A stretch of DNA of 8,635 nt from JAHHUH01 sp045123075 (GCA_045123075.1 JBGVIJ010000052.1:1-8635); one strand, 5' to 3'; positions 1 to 6,530 are shown, numbered from the stretch's first letter. Numbers and translations: made by a program. The notes: a model not told the origin generated them from the letters alone.

Positions 1-1
1 T

Positions 2-2773
2 GTTATCACTGGTAGTGCTATGGCAGCGGAGCAAAATTTTGATTTAAATGGTAAAGATATTATTTTTGATCATGTGGAGAATAAATATCCTGCATCTGGT
101 TACAATTCTAGTCAACCTAATCCGATTAAAATTAATGGTACTGGTGTAGAAACAGTAACTTTTGAAGGTGCTGTAACTCAGTGTGCATTAGCTGTATATG
201 GCAATGGTAAAATTGAAGTTAACAATGTAGGAAAAGTTGTTGTTACCGAAGAATGGCGTTCACCTGATGATAAAATTGGTAATTCTGGCAATGTTTTTTA
301 TGCAAATGGCGGTACTACTAAAACTGCAGAATTAAAATTTGAGATGCCTAATGGTAGCATTGTAAGTGAAGGTACTTTACAAAATGCAATGCTTTTCCAT
401 GCGACTGATGGTGGTAAAATTACTGTAAATGCAGGTGTGATTGATTTGCATACTACTAGTAATTCTATTGTTTCTCAAAGAGGTGATGGAACATCAAATA
501 GTGTTGTTAGCTTGACTGCTAATAGTGTAACTTTAGAATCTAATGGAACTGCAATAACTAGTTTCAATGGTAATAATAATGTTATTGTTAATGCAACTGA
601 TGGTGATGCAAGTGTAACTTCTAATAACTCTAATGCTATTTCTAATAGTAGTGTTGGTGCTGTTAGTTTTTCTGCTACAAATGATATTATTTTGCAAGCA
701 GGCTTGAATGCTATTAATGTTACCGGTAGTAATTCTAATGTAATTGTCGATGCAGAAGGTGATGTAAGTCTTACTGCTAAAGACAATGCTATTTATTTCT
801 CTAATGATACAACTGGCGGTAAAGTTCAAGTTACTGGTTACGATGTTAATATTAAATCTACTGGTGAAGCAGAAGGTGATGGTTATCACGGAAATGCAAT
901 AATGGTTCGTGCTACTGCTGCTGGAACTAAAGTAGAAAGAGAACTTAACATTCAAGCAGATAATAATTTAACTATTACAGCTAAAGAAAATAAACATGCA
1001 ATTTATTTAAGAGATGATGCTAATTTTGTAACAGCCAATATTAATGCAGGAAATAATTTAAATATTAATGGTAAGTCAAAATTGTGGAATGGCGATGCAT
1101 ATAATATTAACGCTAAAAATATTAATATAGTTACTGAGAGTGGAAATGCGTTAGATATGTATGGAGCACAAGCTGATATTGTTGCTACATCAGTATTGGA
1201 TATTAATGCTAAAGATGGTAATGGTATAGTAGTTCAAGATAATCGTGGGACTGGTACAACTGTAACTGCTGGAACTATTAATATTAAAGCGTCCGAAAAA
1301 GCTATAAGTGCAGATGTGAATAAAAAAGATAATTCTTCTGACCCTCAAATTAGTTTGATTGCTGACAAATTTGATATAGCTGGTGATGTTTCTGCATCTA
1401 ATGAAGGTTTTGTTTCTATTAAAGGCACTGGTAAGTATGCTGATGCCTATGTTGCAAACATTATCGGTGATGTTACTTCTGAATCAGGCTCTACCATTAA
1501 TATTGATTTAGGTAATGGTGGTAAATTAGAAGGCCAAGTAACTGATGCAAATAAAGGTACCGTGGATGGGCAAGGTGTTAATGTAAATCTCGGTAATGGT
1601 TCTACCATTAATGCAACTGGCAATAGTAATTTTAGCAGTGTTTCTGGCGATGGTACCATCGGTGTGGCTAATCTTGAAACTACTGTTGATATTGCGGTTG
1701 TTGATGAAGATAGTCAAATTACTGTATCTACTAGCAGTGACAATTTAGGTTCTGATGTAACTGCAGGTATGGAAAAATTAAATACTCTTGTTACCTCTGG
1801 TGATACTACTGTTGCTGATAAATTAGTTGCTACTGCTGGTGTATTGTATGATGAAGTTACTGCTGATGTAGAAGGTGGTAAAGTAACTAATGTCAACAAA
1901 ACTGTTGCTGAAGCTAACCTTTCTGCTAATGATATGGCTGCCGTTGGCTTGATGAGCTGGCGTGCAGAAATGAACGATATGAATAAACGTATGGGTGAAT
2001 TGCGTAATGCTAACGGTGAACATGGCGTTTGGGTTCGTATGGTTCGTGGTGAAAGTGAATATAACAGCGTTAAAAATCAATATAACCAATATCAATTAGG
2101 TTATGATGAAAAACTCAGCGTTGACAAACGTTGGACTGTAGGTGCTGCGATTAGCTACACTGATGCAGAAAACAATTTTGCACAAGGTACCGGTGAAAGC
2201 ACTAACAAAGCATTGTCCATCTACGGTAGCAAACTCAATGCTGACGGCACTTTTGTTGACTTGATTGCTAAATACGCTCGTCTTGAAAACGAATTCGATA
2301 TCGTTAGCGGTATGGGCGATGCTGAATATGATGCAAATGGTTATAGCTTCAGTGCAGAATTTGGCAAACGTATTCAACAAGGTAATGGTTTGTGGATTGA
2401 ACCTCAAGTAGAATTGACCTATGGTAAAGTTGGCAGTGCAGATTATGTAACTGCAAAAGGCGTTAAAGTAGCACAAGATAGTATGGAATCCTTGGTTGGT
2501 CGTGTAGGTTTCTCCTTGGGAAAAGACATTAAAGATGGTAACGTATATGCACGTGCTTCTTATCTCTATGACTTTGAAGGCGAAACCAAAGCTACTTTGA
2601 ATGGTGTTGAAACTTTGAAACAAGACATCGGTGGCGGCTGGTGGGAAGTTGGCGTAGGTGCTAACATCAACTTGTCCAAAGCAACCTATATCTATGCTGA
2701 TGTAGAAAAAACTTTTGGTGGCGAAGTAGACACCAACTGGCAATGGAATTTGGGCGTACGCTACAGCTTCTAA
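2..2773 (+). CDS. Autotransporter (type Va secretion) with long repetitive passenger; 5' end cut by window edge
   Basis: Residues are numbered from the ATG at 20, which is not the true start. Codons 2-19 read V-I-T-G-S-A in frame and match V-I-T-G-N-A in the signal peptide of the next gene, so the window opens inside the signal peptide. Cleavage probably falls after A-M-A, giving a mature N-terminus A-E-Q. The true start should lie about 54 bases before the window. The passenger (about 3-567) is rich in N, T, V, G and D, has short alternating hydrophobic strands typical of a right-handed beta-helix, and carries about 12 copies of a 25-36-residue repeat. A linker with a probable helix through the barrel (about 568-667) leads to a 250-residue beta-barrel (668-917) ending in the aromatic Y-S-F signal used for outer-membrane assembly. 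By family knowledge the barrel inserts in the outer membrane and exposes the passenger. The passenger's role (adhesin or other) cannot be told: I see no enzymatic motif. One lone cysteine (C55) lies in the passenger. Its own terminator follows. Confidence 0.9.
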   Translation, partial: VITGSAMAAEQNFDLNGKDIIFDHVENKYPASGYNSSQPNPIKINGTGVETVTFEGAVTQCALAVYGNGKIEVNNVGKVVVTEEWRSPDDKIGNSGNVFYANGGTTKTAELKFEMPNGSIVSEGTLQNAMLFHATDGGKITVNAGVIDLHTTSNSIVSQRGDGTSNSVVSLTANSVTLESNGTAITSFNGNNNVIVNATDGDASVTSNNSNAISNSSVGAVSFSATNDIILQAGLNAINVTGSNSNVIVDAEGDVSLTAKDNAIYFSNDTTGGKVQVTGYDVNIKSTGEAEGDGYHGNAIMVRATAAGTKVERELNIQADNNLTITAKENKHAIYLRDDANFVTANINAGNNLNINGKSKLWNGDAYNINAKNINIVTESGNALDMYGAQADIVATSVLDINAKDGNGIVVQDNRGTGTTVTAGTINIKASEKAISADVNKKDNSSDPQISLIADKFDIAGDVSASNEGFVSIKGTGKYADAYVANIIGDVTSESGSTINIDLGNGGKLEGQVTDANKGTVDGQGVNVNLGNGSTINATGNSNFSSVSGDGTIGVANLETTVDIAVVDEDSQITVSTSSDNLGSDVTAGMEKLNTLVTSGDTTVADKLVATAGVLYDEVTADVEGGKVTNVNKTVAEANLSANDMAAVGLMSWRAEMNDMNKRMGELRNANGEHGVWVRMVRGESEYNSVKNQYNQYQLGYDEKLSVDKRWTVGAAISYTDAENNFAQGTGESTNKALSIYGSKLNADGTFVDLIAKYARLENEFDIVSGMGDAEYDANGYSFSAEFGKRIQQGNGLWIEPQVELTYGKVGSADYVTAKGVKVAQDSMESLVGRVGFSLGKDIKDGNVYARASYLYDFEGETKATLNGVETLKQDIGGGWWEVGVGANINLSKATYIYADVEKTFGGEVDTNWQWNLGVRYSF
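287..1315 (+). repeat. Degenerate 25-36-residue passenger repeats, about 12 copies
   Basis: A recurring motif, a strand of the form [DN]-h-x-h-x-[AST] followed a few residues later by N-[AS]-[IVML], is seen at residues 91, 123, 149, 178, 206, 231, 257, 293, 327, 377, 402 and 428 (numbered from the ATG at 20). Examples are SNAISN, LNAINV, DNAIYF, GNAIMV, KHAIYL and GNALDM. Most steps are 25-31 residues, two are 34-36, and one of 50 looks like a degenerated double step. This period fits one beta-helix turn per repeat. The copies are diverged at the DNA level and were recognised only in the protein. Confidence 0.65.
1721..2773 (+). repeat. C-terminal autotransporter module, copy 1 of a tandem paralogous pair
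   Basis: This 1053-base stretch (350 codons plus stop) aligns without gaps to 4036-5088. It covers the linker, the helix region with its M-S-W-R motif, and the whole barrel. By eye the 250-residue barrels differ at about 42 positions, or about 83% identity. The longest identical DNA run I found is 39 bases (2015-2053 against 4330-4368), at the helix-barrel junction. Many synonymous differences elsewhere argue against recent gene conversion. Confidence 0.9.
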
Positions 2774-2821
2774 TTTCATAATGAATTGTATTGTGTGAAA
2801 CGTTCATAGTTAGAAAAAACT

Positions 2822-2852
2822 AAACGGCGAGCTTCGGCTCGCCGTTTTCTTT
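2822..2852 (+). terminator. Intrinsic terminator of the first autotransporter gene
   Basis: A perfect 11-bp stem (2822-2832 with 2837-2847) encloses a TTCG loop closed by C-G, the very stable UUCG tetraloop. The stem's last Ts and the following bases form a T-rich tract (TTTTCTTT, 2845-2852). It lies about 50 bases after the stop codon. Confidence 0.95.
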
Positions 2853-2912
2853 AATATTCACAAACAAATGAAAAATACCACTCACTTCCATCACAACCTT
2901 AATAAATATTAG

Positions 2913-2921
2913 TGCTATACT
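2913..2921 (+). promoter_or_regulatory. Extended -10 promoter of the second autotransporter gene
   Basis: TGCTATACT contains the extended -10 dinucleotide TG, one base, then TATACT (2916-2921). No good -35 box lies 17 bases upstream (the nearest resemblance is TCACAA at 2891-2896, spaced 19), which is tolerated by extended -10 promoters. Transcription would start near 2928, leaving a leader of about 64 bases. It follows the preceding terminator, supporting independent transcription. Confidence 0.6.
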
Positions 2922-2928
2922 GTAGCTA

Positions 2929-2960
2929 ACAAATGAGTTATCCTCAATAGCTCTTGTTGT
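2929..2960 (+). promoter_or_regulatory. Hairpin at the predicted 5' end of the second autotransporter mRNA
   Basis: The inner stem pairs GAGTTAT (2935-2941) with ATAGCTC (2947-2953), with one G-U pair and a CCTCA loop. After a T-T mismatch and one bulged base it continues with ACAAA (2929-2933) pairing to the segment ending TTGT at 2960. It starts at the predicted transcription start, where such hairpins can protect mRNA ends or modulate translation. The structure was found by eye and its function is inferred. Confidence 0.4.
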
Positions 2961-2975
2961 ACGGTATTATCTAAT

Positions 2976-2985
2976 GAAAGGGTGG
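2976..2985 (+). promoter_or_regulatory. Ribosome binding site that sets the start at 2992
   Basis: The segment GAAAGGGTGG resembles the anti-Shine-Dalgarno complement GAAAGGAGGTG and ends 6 bases before the ATG at 2992. The earlier in-frame ATG at 2974 overlaps this site and has no purine-rich sequence upstream, so 2992 is the better start. Confidence 0.7.
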
Positions 2986-2991
2986 TATTTT

Positions 2992-5088
2992 ATGTCTGGC
3001 AAAATTATGCAAAGAGGTTTGGTTCTTGGTGCGTTAATGGCTTTTGTAATTACTGGTAATGCGTATGCAGAAACTATTGAACTCAATGGTGCGGATAAAA
3101 GTTTCTCTCCTGGTACTAATGCCTCTTATACTGGTGCAGTAGATGCTCGCGACAAGGTAGTAGAAGTAATTGGTTTAGGTACAGAAACAGTTACTTTTGT
3201 TCCTAATGGCATTACTACAAATAATCAATTTGTTAGAGCATGGGGAACAGGGCAAGCAACTTTAAGCAACATCAATACTCTTCAAGCTGATGGAGCAGCA
3301 GGAGAATGGGGTAATATTGGTTTTTATGCAGTGGGTGCCAATGCTAAAGTAACACTTGATAATATTGGCACTATTAACGTTAAAAATGTTCTAAACTCTA
3401 ACGTGTTCTACTCTATGGGCAACGGTGCATCTGTAATCGTTAATGCAGATAACATTAATATTAATGGTGCTAGAACTGGCGTATTTGCTGAAGGTGGTTC
3501 CGTAAACATTACCACTACTGGTGATTTTATTGCTACTAATTTAAGCAAATATGGTGTAATCGCGTATGGAACAGATGGCAACAATGGTAAGGTAGGTAAT
3601 GTGATTATTAATTCTTCTGGTGATGTAGATATTTCTGCTGGAATGGTAGGTGTCTATACTTACGGTGGTCAAGCAAATAATTTAGAAATTAATTCTGCTA
3701 ATAACGTTAACGTAACAGGCGTTGGTCACGCTATTTTGACTGAAGGAGCAGAATCTACAATAGGAATTAACGCTGATAGTGCAAGCATTACTGGTGATAT
3801 TATAAGTAGTAGTGGTTCAGATGTTAGTTTAACATCTGTCAACGATATGGTTATTATCGGAACTATTAATACTGAAGATGGCGCAACTACTAAATTGGGC
3901 TTTGGCAATTTAGAATGGAATGTTACTGGTAAAAGTAATGTTACTCAAATTGATGGTGTAGCTGCTAATATTACAGTAAACAAAATTGAAGACAACTTAG
4001 TTACTATTGATGAAAAAGCCAACGATACAAAGCTTACTGTAACTACTAGTAGCGATAATTTTAATGGTAACGCTGAAGAAGGTATGGAAGCATTGTCTAA
4101 TGTTGTTACTAGCAATGGTGAAGCTGCTGCTGATAAATTAGTTGCAACTGCTGGCACAATGTATGACAAAGTTACTGCTGACGTTGTAAATGGACAAGTA
4201 CAAAATGTAGAAAAACAAATTGCTGCTGCTAACGTGAGCGTAAACGATATGGCTGCAATTGGTTTGATGAGCTGGCGTTCCGAAACGAATGATATGAATA
4301 AGCGTCTTGGTGAATTGCGTAATGCTAATGGTGAACATGGCGTTTGGGTTCGTATGGTTCGTGGTGAAGCTGAATATAAAAGCGTTAAAAATCAATACAA
4401 CCAATATCAATTAGGTTACGACGAAAAACTTAGTGTTGATAATCGCTGGACTGTTGGTGCTGCAATTAGCTATACTGATGCTGAAAATAGCTTTGCACAA
4501 GGCAGTGGTGATAGCACTAATAAAGGCTTCTCCATTTATGGTAGCAAATTGAATAACGATGGTACTTTTGTTGACTTGATTGCTAAATATGCTCGTCTTG
4601 AAAATGATTTTACTACCGTAAGTGGTATGGGTGATGCAAGTTATGATGTTAATGGTTACAGCTTAAGCGCTGAATTTGGCAAACGCATCCATCAAGGCAA
4701 AGGTATGTGGATTGAACCGCAATTTGAATTGATGTATGGTACTGTTGGCAGTGCAGACTATGTAACTAAAAATGGTATCACCGTAGCACAAGATGGAATG
4801 GATAGCTTTATTGCTCGTGCAGGTTTTGCATTTGGTAAAGATATTAAAGATGGTAACATTTATGCTCGTGCTTCTTATCTGTATGATTTTGACGGCGAAA
4901 CTAAAGCTGTTCTTAATGGCATAGAAACTCTCAAAAATGACCTTGGTGGCAGCTGGTGGGAAGTTGGCATTGGTGCTAATATCAACCTGTCCAAAGCAAC
5001 TTATGTTTATGCTGACGTGGAAAAAACTTTTGGTGGCGAAGTTGACACCAACTGGCAATGGAACTTGGGCGTAAGATATAGCTTCTAA
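2992..5088 (+). CDS. Autotransporter (type Va secretion), shorter paralogue of the upstream gene
   Basis: From the start at 2992 the protein has 698 residues; an in-frame ATG at 2974 would add six but lacks a ribosome binding site. The signal peptide is clear: a short N-region with K4 and R8, a hydrophobic core (GLVLGALMAFVITG), and A-Y-A just before a predicted cleavage at residue 26, giving mature E-T-I-E-L-N-G. The passenger (about 27-348) is a beta-helix-like sequence rich in N, G, T and V, with about six repeats of 25-32 residues. The linker and helix region is at 349-448 and the 250-residue barrel at 449-698, ending Y-S-F. The C-terminal 350 residues align gap-free with the upstream protein. 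The mature passenger plus linker is about 243 residues shorter than its neighbour's, partly through fewer repeats. The role is probably surface display of a passenger with unknown ligand; no protease or lipase motif is seen. It has its own promoter and terminator. Confidence 0.95.
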   Translation: MSGKIMQRGLVLGALMAFVITGNAYAETIELNGADKSFSPGTNASYTGAVDARDKVVEVIGLGTETVTFVPNGITTNNQFVRAWGTGQATLSNINTLQADGAAGEWGNIGFYAVGANAKVTLDNIGTINVKNVLNSNVFYSMGNGASVIVNADNININGARTGVFAEGGSVNITTTGDFIATNLSKYGVIAYGTDGNNGKVGNVIINSSGDVDISAGMVGVYTYGGQANNLEINSANNVNVTGVGHAILTEGAESTIGINADSASITGDIISSSGSDVSLTSVNDMVIIGTINTEDGATTKLGFGNLEWNVTGKSNVTQIDGVAANITVNKIEDNLVTIDEKANDTKLTVTTSSDNFNGNAEEGMEALSNVVTSNGEAAADKLVATAGTMYDKVTADVVNGQVQNVEKQIAAANVSVNDMAAIGLMSWRSETNDMNKRLGELRNANGEHGVWVRMVRGEAEYKSVKNQYNQYQLGYDEKLSVDNRWTVGAAISYTDAENSFAQGSGDSTNKGFSIYGSKLNNDGTFVDLIAKYARLENDFTTVSGMGDASYDVNGYSLSAEFGKRIHQGKGMWIEPQFELMYGTVGSADYVTKNGITVAQDGMDSFIARAGFAFGKDIKDGNIYARASYLYDFDGETKAVLNGIETLKNDLGGSWWEVGIGANINLSKATYVYADVEKTFGGEVDTNWQWNLGVRYSF
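3310..3759 (+). repeat. Passenger repeats of the second autotransporter, about 6 copies
   Basis: The motif [GNH]-[GVA]-[VIF]-[FYI]-x-x-G recurs as IGFYAVG, NVFYSMG, TGVFAEG, YGVIAYG, VGVYTYG and HAILTEG. Marker residues are 110, 137, 163, 188, 220 and 247 (numbered from the start at 2992), giving steps of 27, 26, 25, 32 and 27. The period matches the repeat in the upstream paralogue, consistent with one beta-helix turn per copy. Confidence 0.65.
4036..5088 (+). repeat. C-terminal autotransporter module, copy 2 of the tandem pair
   Basis: Gap-free counterpart of 1721-2773, also 1053 bases. Similarity continues past the stop codon: both genes have TTTCAT directly after TAA, then loosely similar sequence up to an A-rich stretch before the terminator. 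The duplicated unit therefore included part of the 3' untranslated region. Confidence 0.9.
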
Positions 5089-5098
5089 TTTCATGAGC

Positions 5099-5120
5099 AA
5101 ATGTTTTATTTGAAACATTT
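5099..5120 (+). other. AT-rich hairpin in the 3' untranslated region
   Basis: The perfect 8-bp inverted repeat AAATGTTT (5099-5106) and AAACATTT (5113-5120) surrounds a 6-base loop, just ahead of the terminator. It has no T-tract, so it is not itself a terminator. The matching place after the first gene pairs only partly. Confidence 0.45.
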
Positions 5121-5125
5121 ATAGA

Positions 5126-5158
5126 AAAAAGCTCCTTCGGTTGAGGGAGCTTTTTCTT
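5126..5158 (+). terminator. Intrinsic terminator of the second autotransporter gene
   Basis: GCTCCTTC (5131-5138) pairs with GAGGGAGC (5143-5150) with one G-U pair and a GGTT loop. The stem is extended by A5126-5130 pairing with T5151-5155, and the T-rich tract runs on to 5158. The A-tract on the left might also allow some termination in the opposite direction. Confidence 0.93.
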
Positions 5159-5185
5159 GTAAAAAGCGGTCTTGCGTAGTATAAT
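5157..5185 (+). promoter_or_regulatory. Promoter of yebC
   Basis: The -35 box TTGTAA (5157-5162) and a consensus -10 box TATAAT (5180-5185) are separated by exactly 17 bases. Transcription would start near 5192, giving a leader of about 49 bases. The -35 box begins on the last Ts of the preceding terminator. Confidence 0.85.
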
Positions 5186-5240
5186 ATTACGGTAAATATT
5201 TAAAACACTAAGATAGAGTTAAGTTTGGAGGATTTCAAGT

Positions 5241-5975
5241 ATGTCAGGACATTCTAAATGGGCCAATATTAAACATAAAAAAGGTAAAGCAGACGCTGCA
5301 TTCGGTAAAATTGCGACTAAAATTGCTCGTGAAATTACCATTGCTGTTCGTATGGGTGGTGCTGACCCTACCGGTAATATGAAACTGAAATTGGCTCTGT
5401 CCAAAGCAAAAGCTAACAACATTCCTAAAGATAATATTAAACGTGCAATCGACAAAGGTACCGGTGCTCAAGACGGTAGCAACTGGGAACAAATCACTTA
5501 TGAAGGTTACGGTCCTGCTGGTATCGCTGTTATGGTTAGCGCACTTTCCGATAACCGCAACCGTACTGCTGCAGACGTTCGTCACGTATTTTCTAAATAC
5601 GGCGGCAACATGGGCGCAACCGGTTGTGTAGGTTACATGTTCCAAGAAAAAGGCATCTTTGTAATCAGCAAAGAAACCGGCGTTGAAGAAGACGATCTGA
5701 TGATGATTGCTCTCGAAGCTGGTGCAGAAGACATTAAAGTTGAAGAAGAATGCTTTGAAGTTGTAACTGATCCTGCTGCTTTTGACGAAGTAGAAAAAGC
5801 TTTGGCTGACAACAATATCGAAGTTGAAGTGTCCGAAATCACCATGGTTCCTGATACCATGACTGAACTGAGCGGCGACGATGCAGTAAAAATGCAAAAA
5901 ATGTTGGACGCTTTTGATGATTTGGACGACGTGCAAGACGTTTATACCAACGCTGACTTGCCGGAAGAAGAATAA
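5241..5975 (+). CDS. yebC: YebC/PmpR/TACO1-family protein
   Basis: The 244-residue protein has the family's usual length and its hallmark N-terminus MSGHSKWANIKHKKGKAD, which fixes the start; GGAGG at 5227-5231 lies 9 bases upstream. The N-terminal helical domain (about 1-77) is followed by the conserved stretch Y-E-G-Y-G-P-x-G (about 90-97), D-N-R-N-R-T and the K-Y-G-G-N-M-G loop. The C-terminal part is very acidic and ends E-E-E. Members are cytoplasmic. They were long annotated as transcriptional regulators, but YebC and the mitochondrial relative TACO1 are now linked to translation, relieving ribosome stalling at proline-rich stretches. Which subtype applies here is not visible from sequence. 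It is driven by the promoter directly upstream and followed by a terminator-like hairpin, with ruvC 60 bases downstream. The yebC-ruvC neighbourhood is widespread in bacteria. Confidence 0.97.
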   Translation: MSGHSKWANIKHKKGKADAAFGKIATKIAREITIAVRMGGADPTGNMKLKLALSKAKANNIPKDNIKRAIDKGTGAQDGSNWEQITYEGYGPAGIAVMVSALSDNRNRTAADVRHVFSKYGGNMGATGCVGYMFQEKGIFVISKETGVEEDDLMMIALEAGAEDIKVEEECFEVVTDPAAFDEVEKALADNNIEVEVSEITMVPDTMTELSGDDAVKMQKMLDAFDDLDDVQDVYTNADLPEEE

Positions 5976-5988
5976 GAAGCTTTCCACT

Positions 5989-6017
5989 AAGCAGGCAAGT
6001 TCATTGCCTGCTTTTTT
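5989..6017 (+). terminator. Terminator-like hairpin between yebC and ruvC
   Basis: AAGCAGGCAA (5989-5998) pairs perfectly with TTGCCTGCTT (6004-6013) around the loop GTTCA, and Ts continue to 6017. It lies 13 bases after the yebC stop and 18 bases before the ruvC start. Because no strong promoter follows it, it may act as a partial terminator that lowers ruv expression relative to yebC. Confidence 0.85.
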
Positions 6018-6035
6018 ACTATAAGGGAGATTTAA

Positions 6036-6530
6036 ATGATTGCTATTGGCATTGACCCCGGTACCGCCATTTGTGGTTACGGTATTGTAGATTTAACAGG
6101 AAATAAACTTAAACCCATTCATTTTGGGGCGGTGTTTACTGATAAGGATATGGCACCGGAATTGCGCTTGAAGAAGATTTATGAGGAAATCAGTGTGCTG
6201 ATTGATACTTATAAACCTGATATTATGAGCATTGAAAAGCTATTCTTTAATCGCAATGTTACTACTGCAATTCCTGTAGGTCAGGCGAGGGGCGTAGTGC
6301 TTTTGGCTGCGGCAAATAAGAATCTTCCCATTTTAGAATTTACCCCTATGCAGATTAAACTGGCAGTAGTTGGTACTGGTAGTGCTACTAAGGAGCAAGT
6401 AACATTCATGGTGCAGCATTTGTTGAATATTAGGCAAAAACCTAAACCGGACGATGTTGCCGATGCTTTGGCAGTGGCAATCTGCGGGCTGCATACTGCA
6501 GCAACAAGAAGATGGCAGGAGTTGGTATAA
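6036..6530 (+). CDS. ruvC: Holliday-junction endonuclease RuvC
   Basis: The 164-residue protein matches the usual RuvC length. RuvC is a dimeric, metal-dependent nuclease that cuts Holliday junctions symmetrically at the end of homologous recombination, working with RuvAB. All four catalytic acids are visible: D7 in I-G-I-D-P-G-T, E67 in S-I-E-K-L-F-F, and D140 and D143 in P-D-D-V-A-D-A-L-A. The basic DNA-binding stretch Q-I-K-x(3)-V-G-x-G-x-A-x-K (106-119) is also present. AAGGGAG (6023-6029) lies 6 bases before the ATG. Its stop is directly followed by the ruvA start. Transcription must come by read-through from yebC or from a weak promoter inside yebC. Confidence 0.98.
   Translation: MIAIGIDPGTAICGYGIVDLTGNKLKPIHFGAVFTDKDMAPELRLKKIYEEISVLIDTYKPDIMSIEKLFFNRNVTTAIPVGQARGVVLLAAANKNLPILEFTPMQIKLAVVGTGSATKEQVTFMVQHLLNIRQKPKPDDVADALAVAICGLHTAATRRWQELV

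Noticed and set aside
481..720. AT-rich repetitive look (TAAT, AATGGT, GGTAAT runs) suggesting a CRISPR or microsatellite
   Set aside because: The runs are codons for N, G, V and T in the passenger; there is no regular repeat-spacer pattern and no perfect tandem repeat.
2096..2779. Open frame on the - strand opposite the first barrel (227 codons), with a similar one at 4663-5118
   Set aside because: Both are antisense to conserved barrel codons; their mutual similarity follows from the paralogy of the sense genes. No ribosome binding site or promoter supports them.
2974..2991. Start of the second autotransporter at the ATG at 2974
   Set aside because: The codons overlap the likely ribosome binding site for the ATG at 2992, no such site precedes 2974, and starting at 2992 gives a more typical signal-peptide N-region.
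5244..5987. Long open frame on the - strand opposite yebC (247 codons)
   Set aside because: It lies entirely opposite yebC, has no recognisable family, and its F/S/N/T-rich translation is typical of an antisense shadow.
6019..6024. TATAAG-like -10 box before ruvC
   Set aside because: It overlaps the ribosome binding site region and would start transcription at or after the ruvC ATG, leaving no leader.
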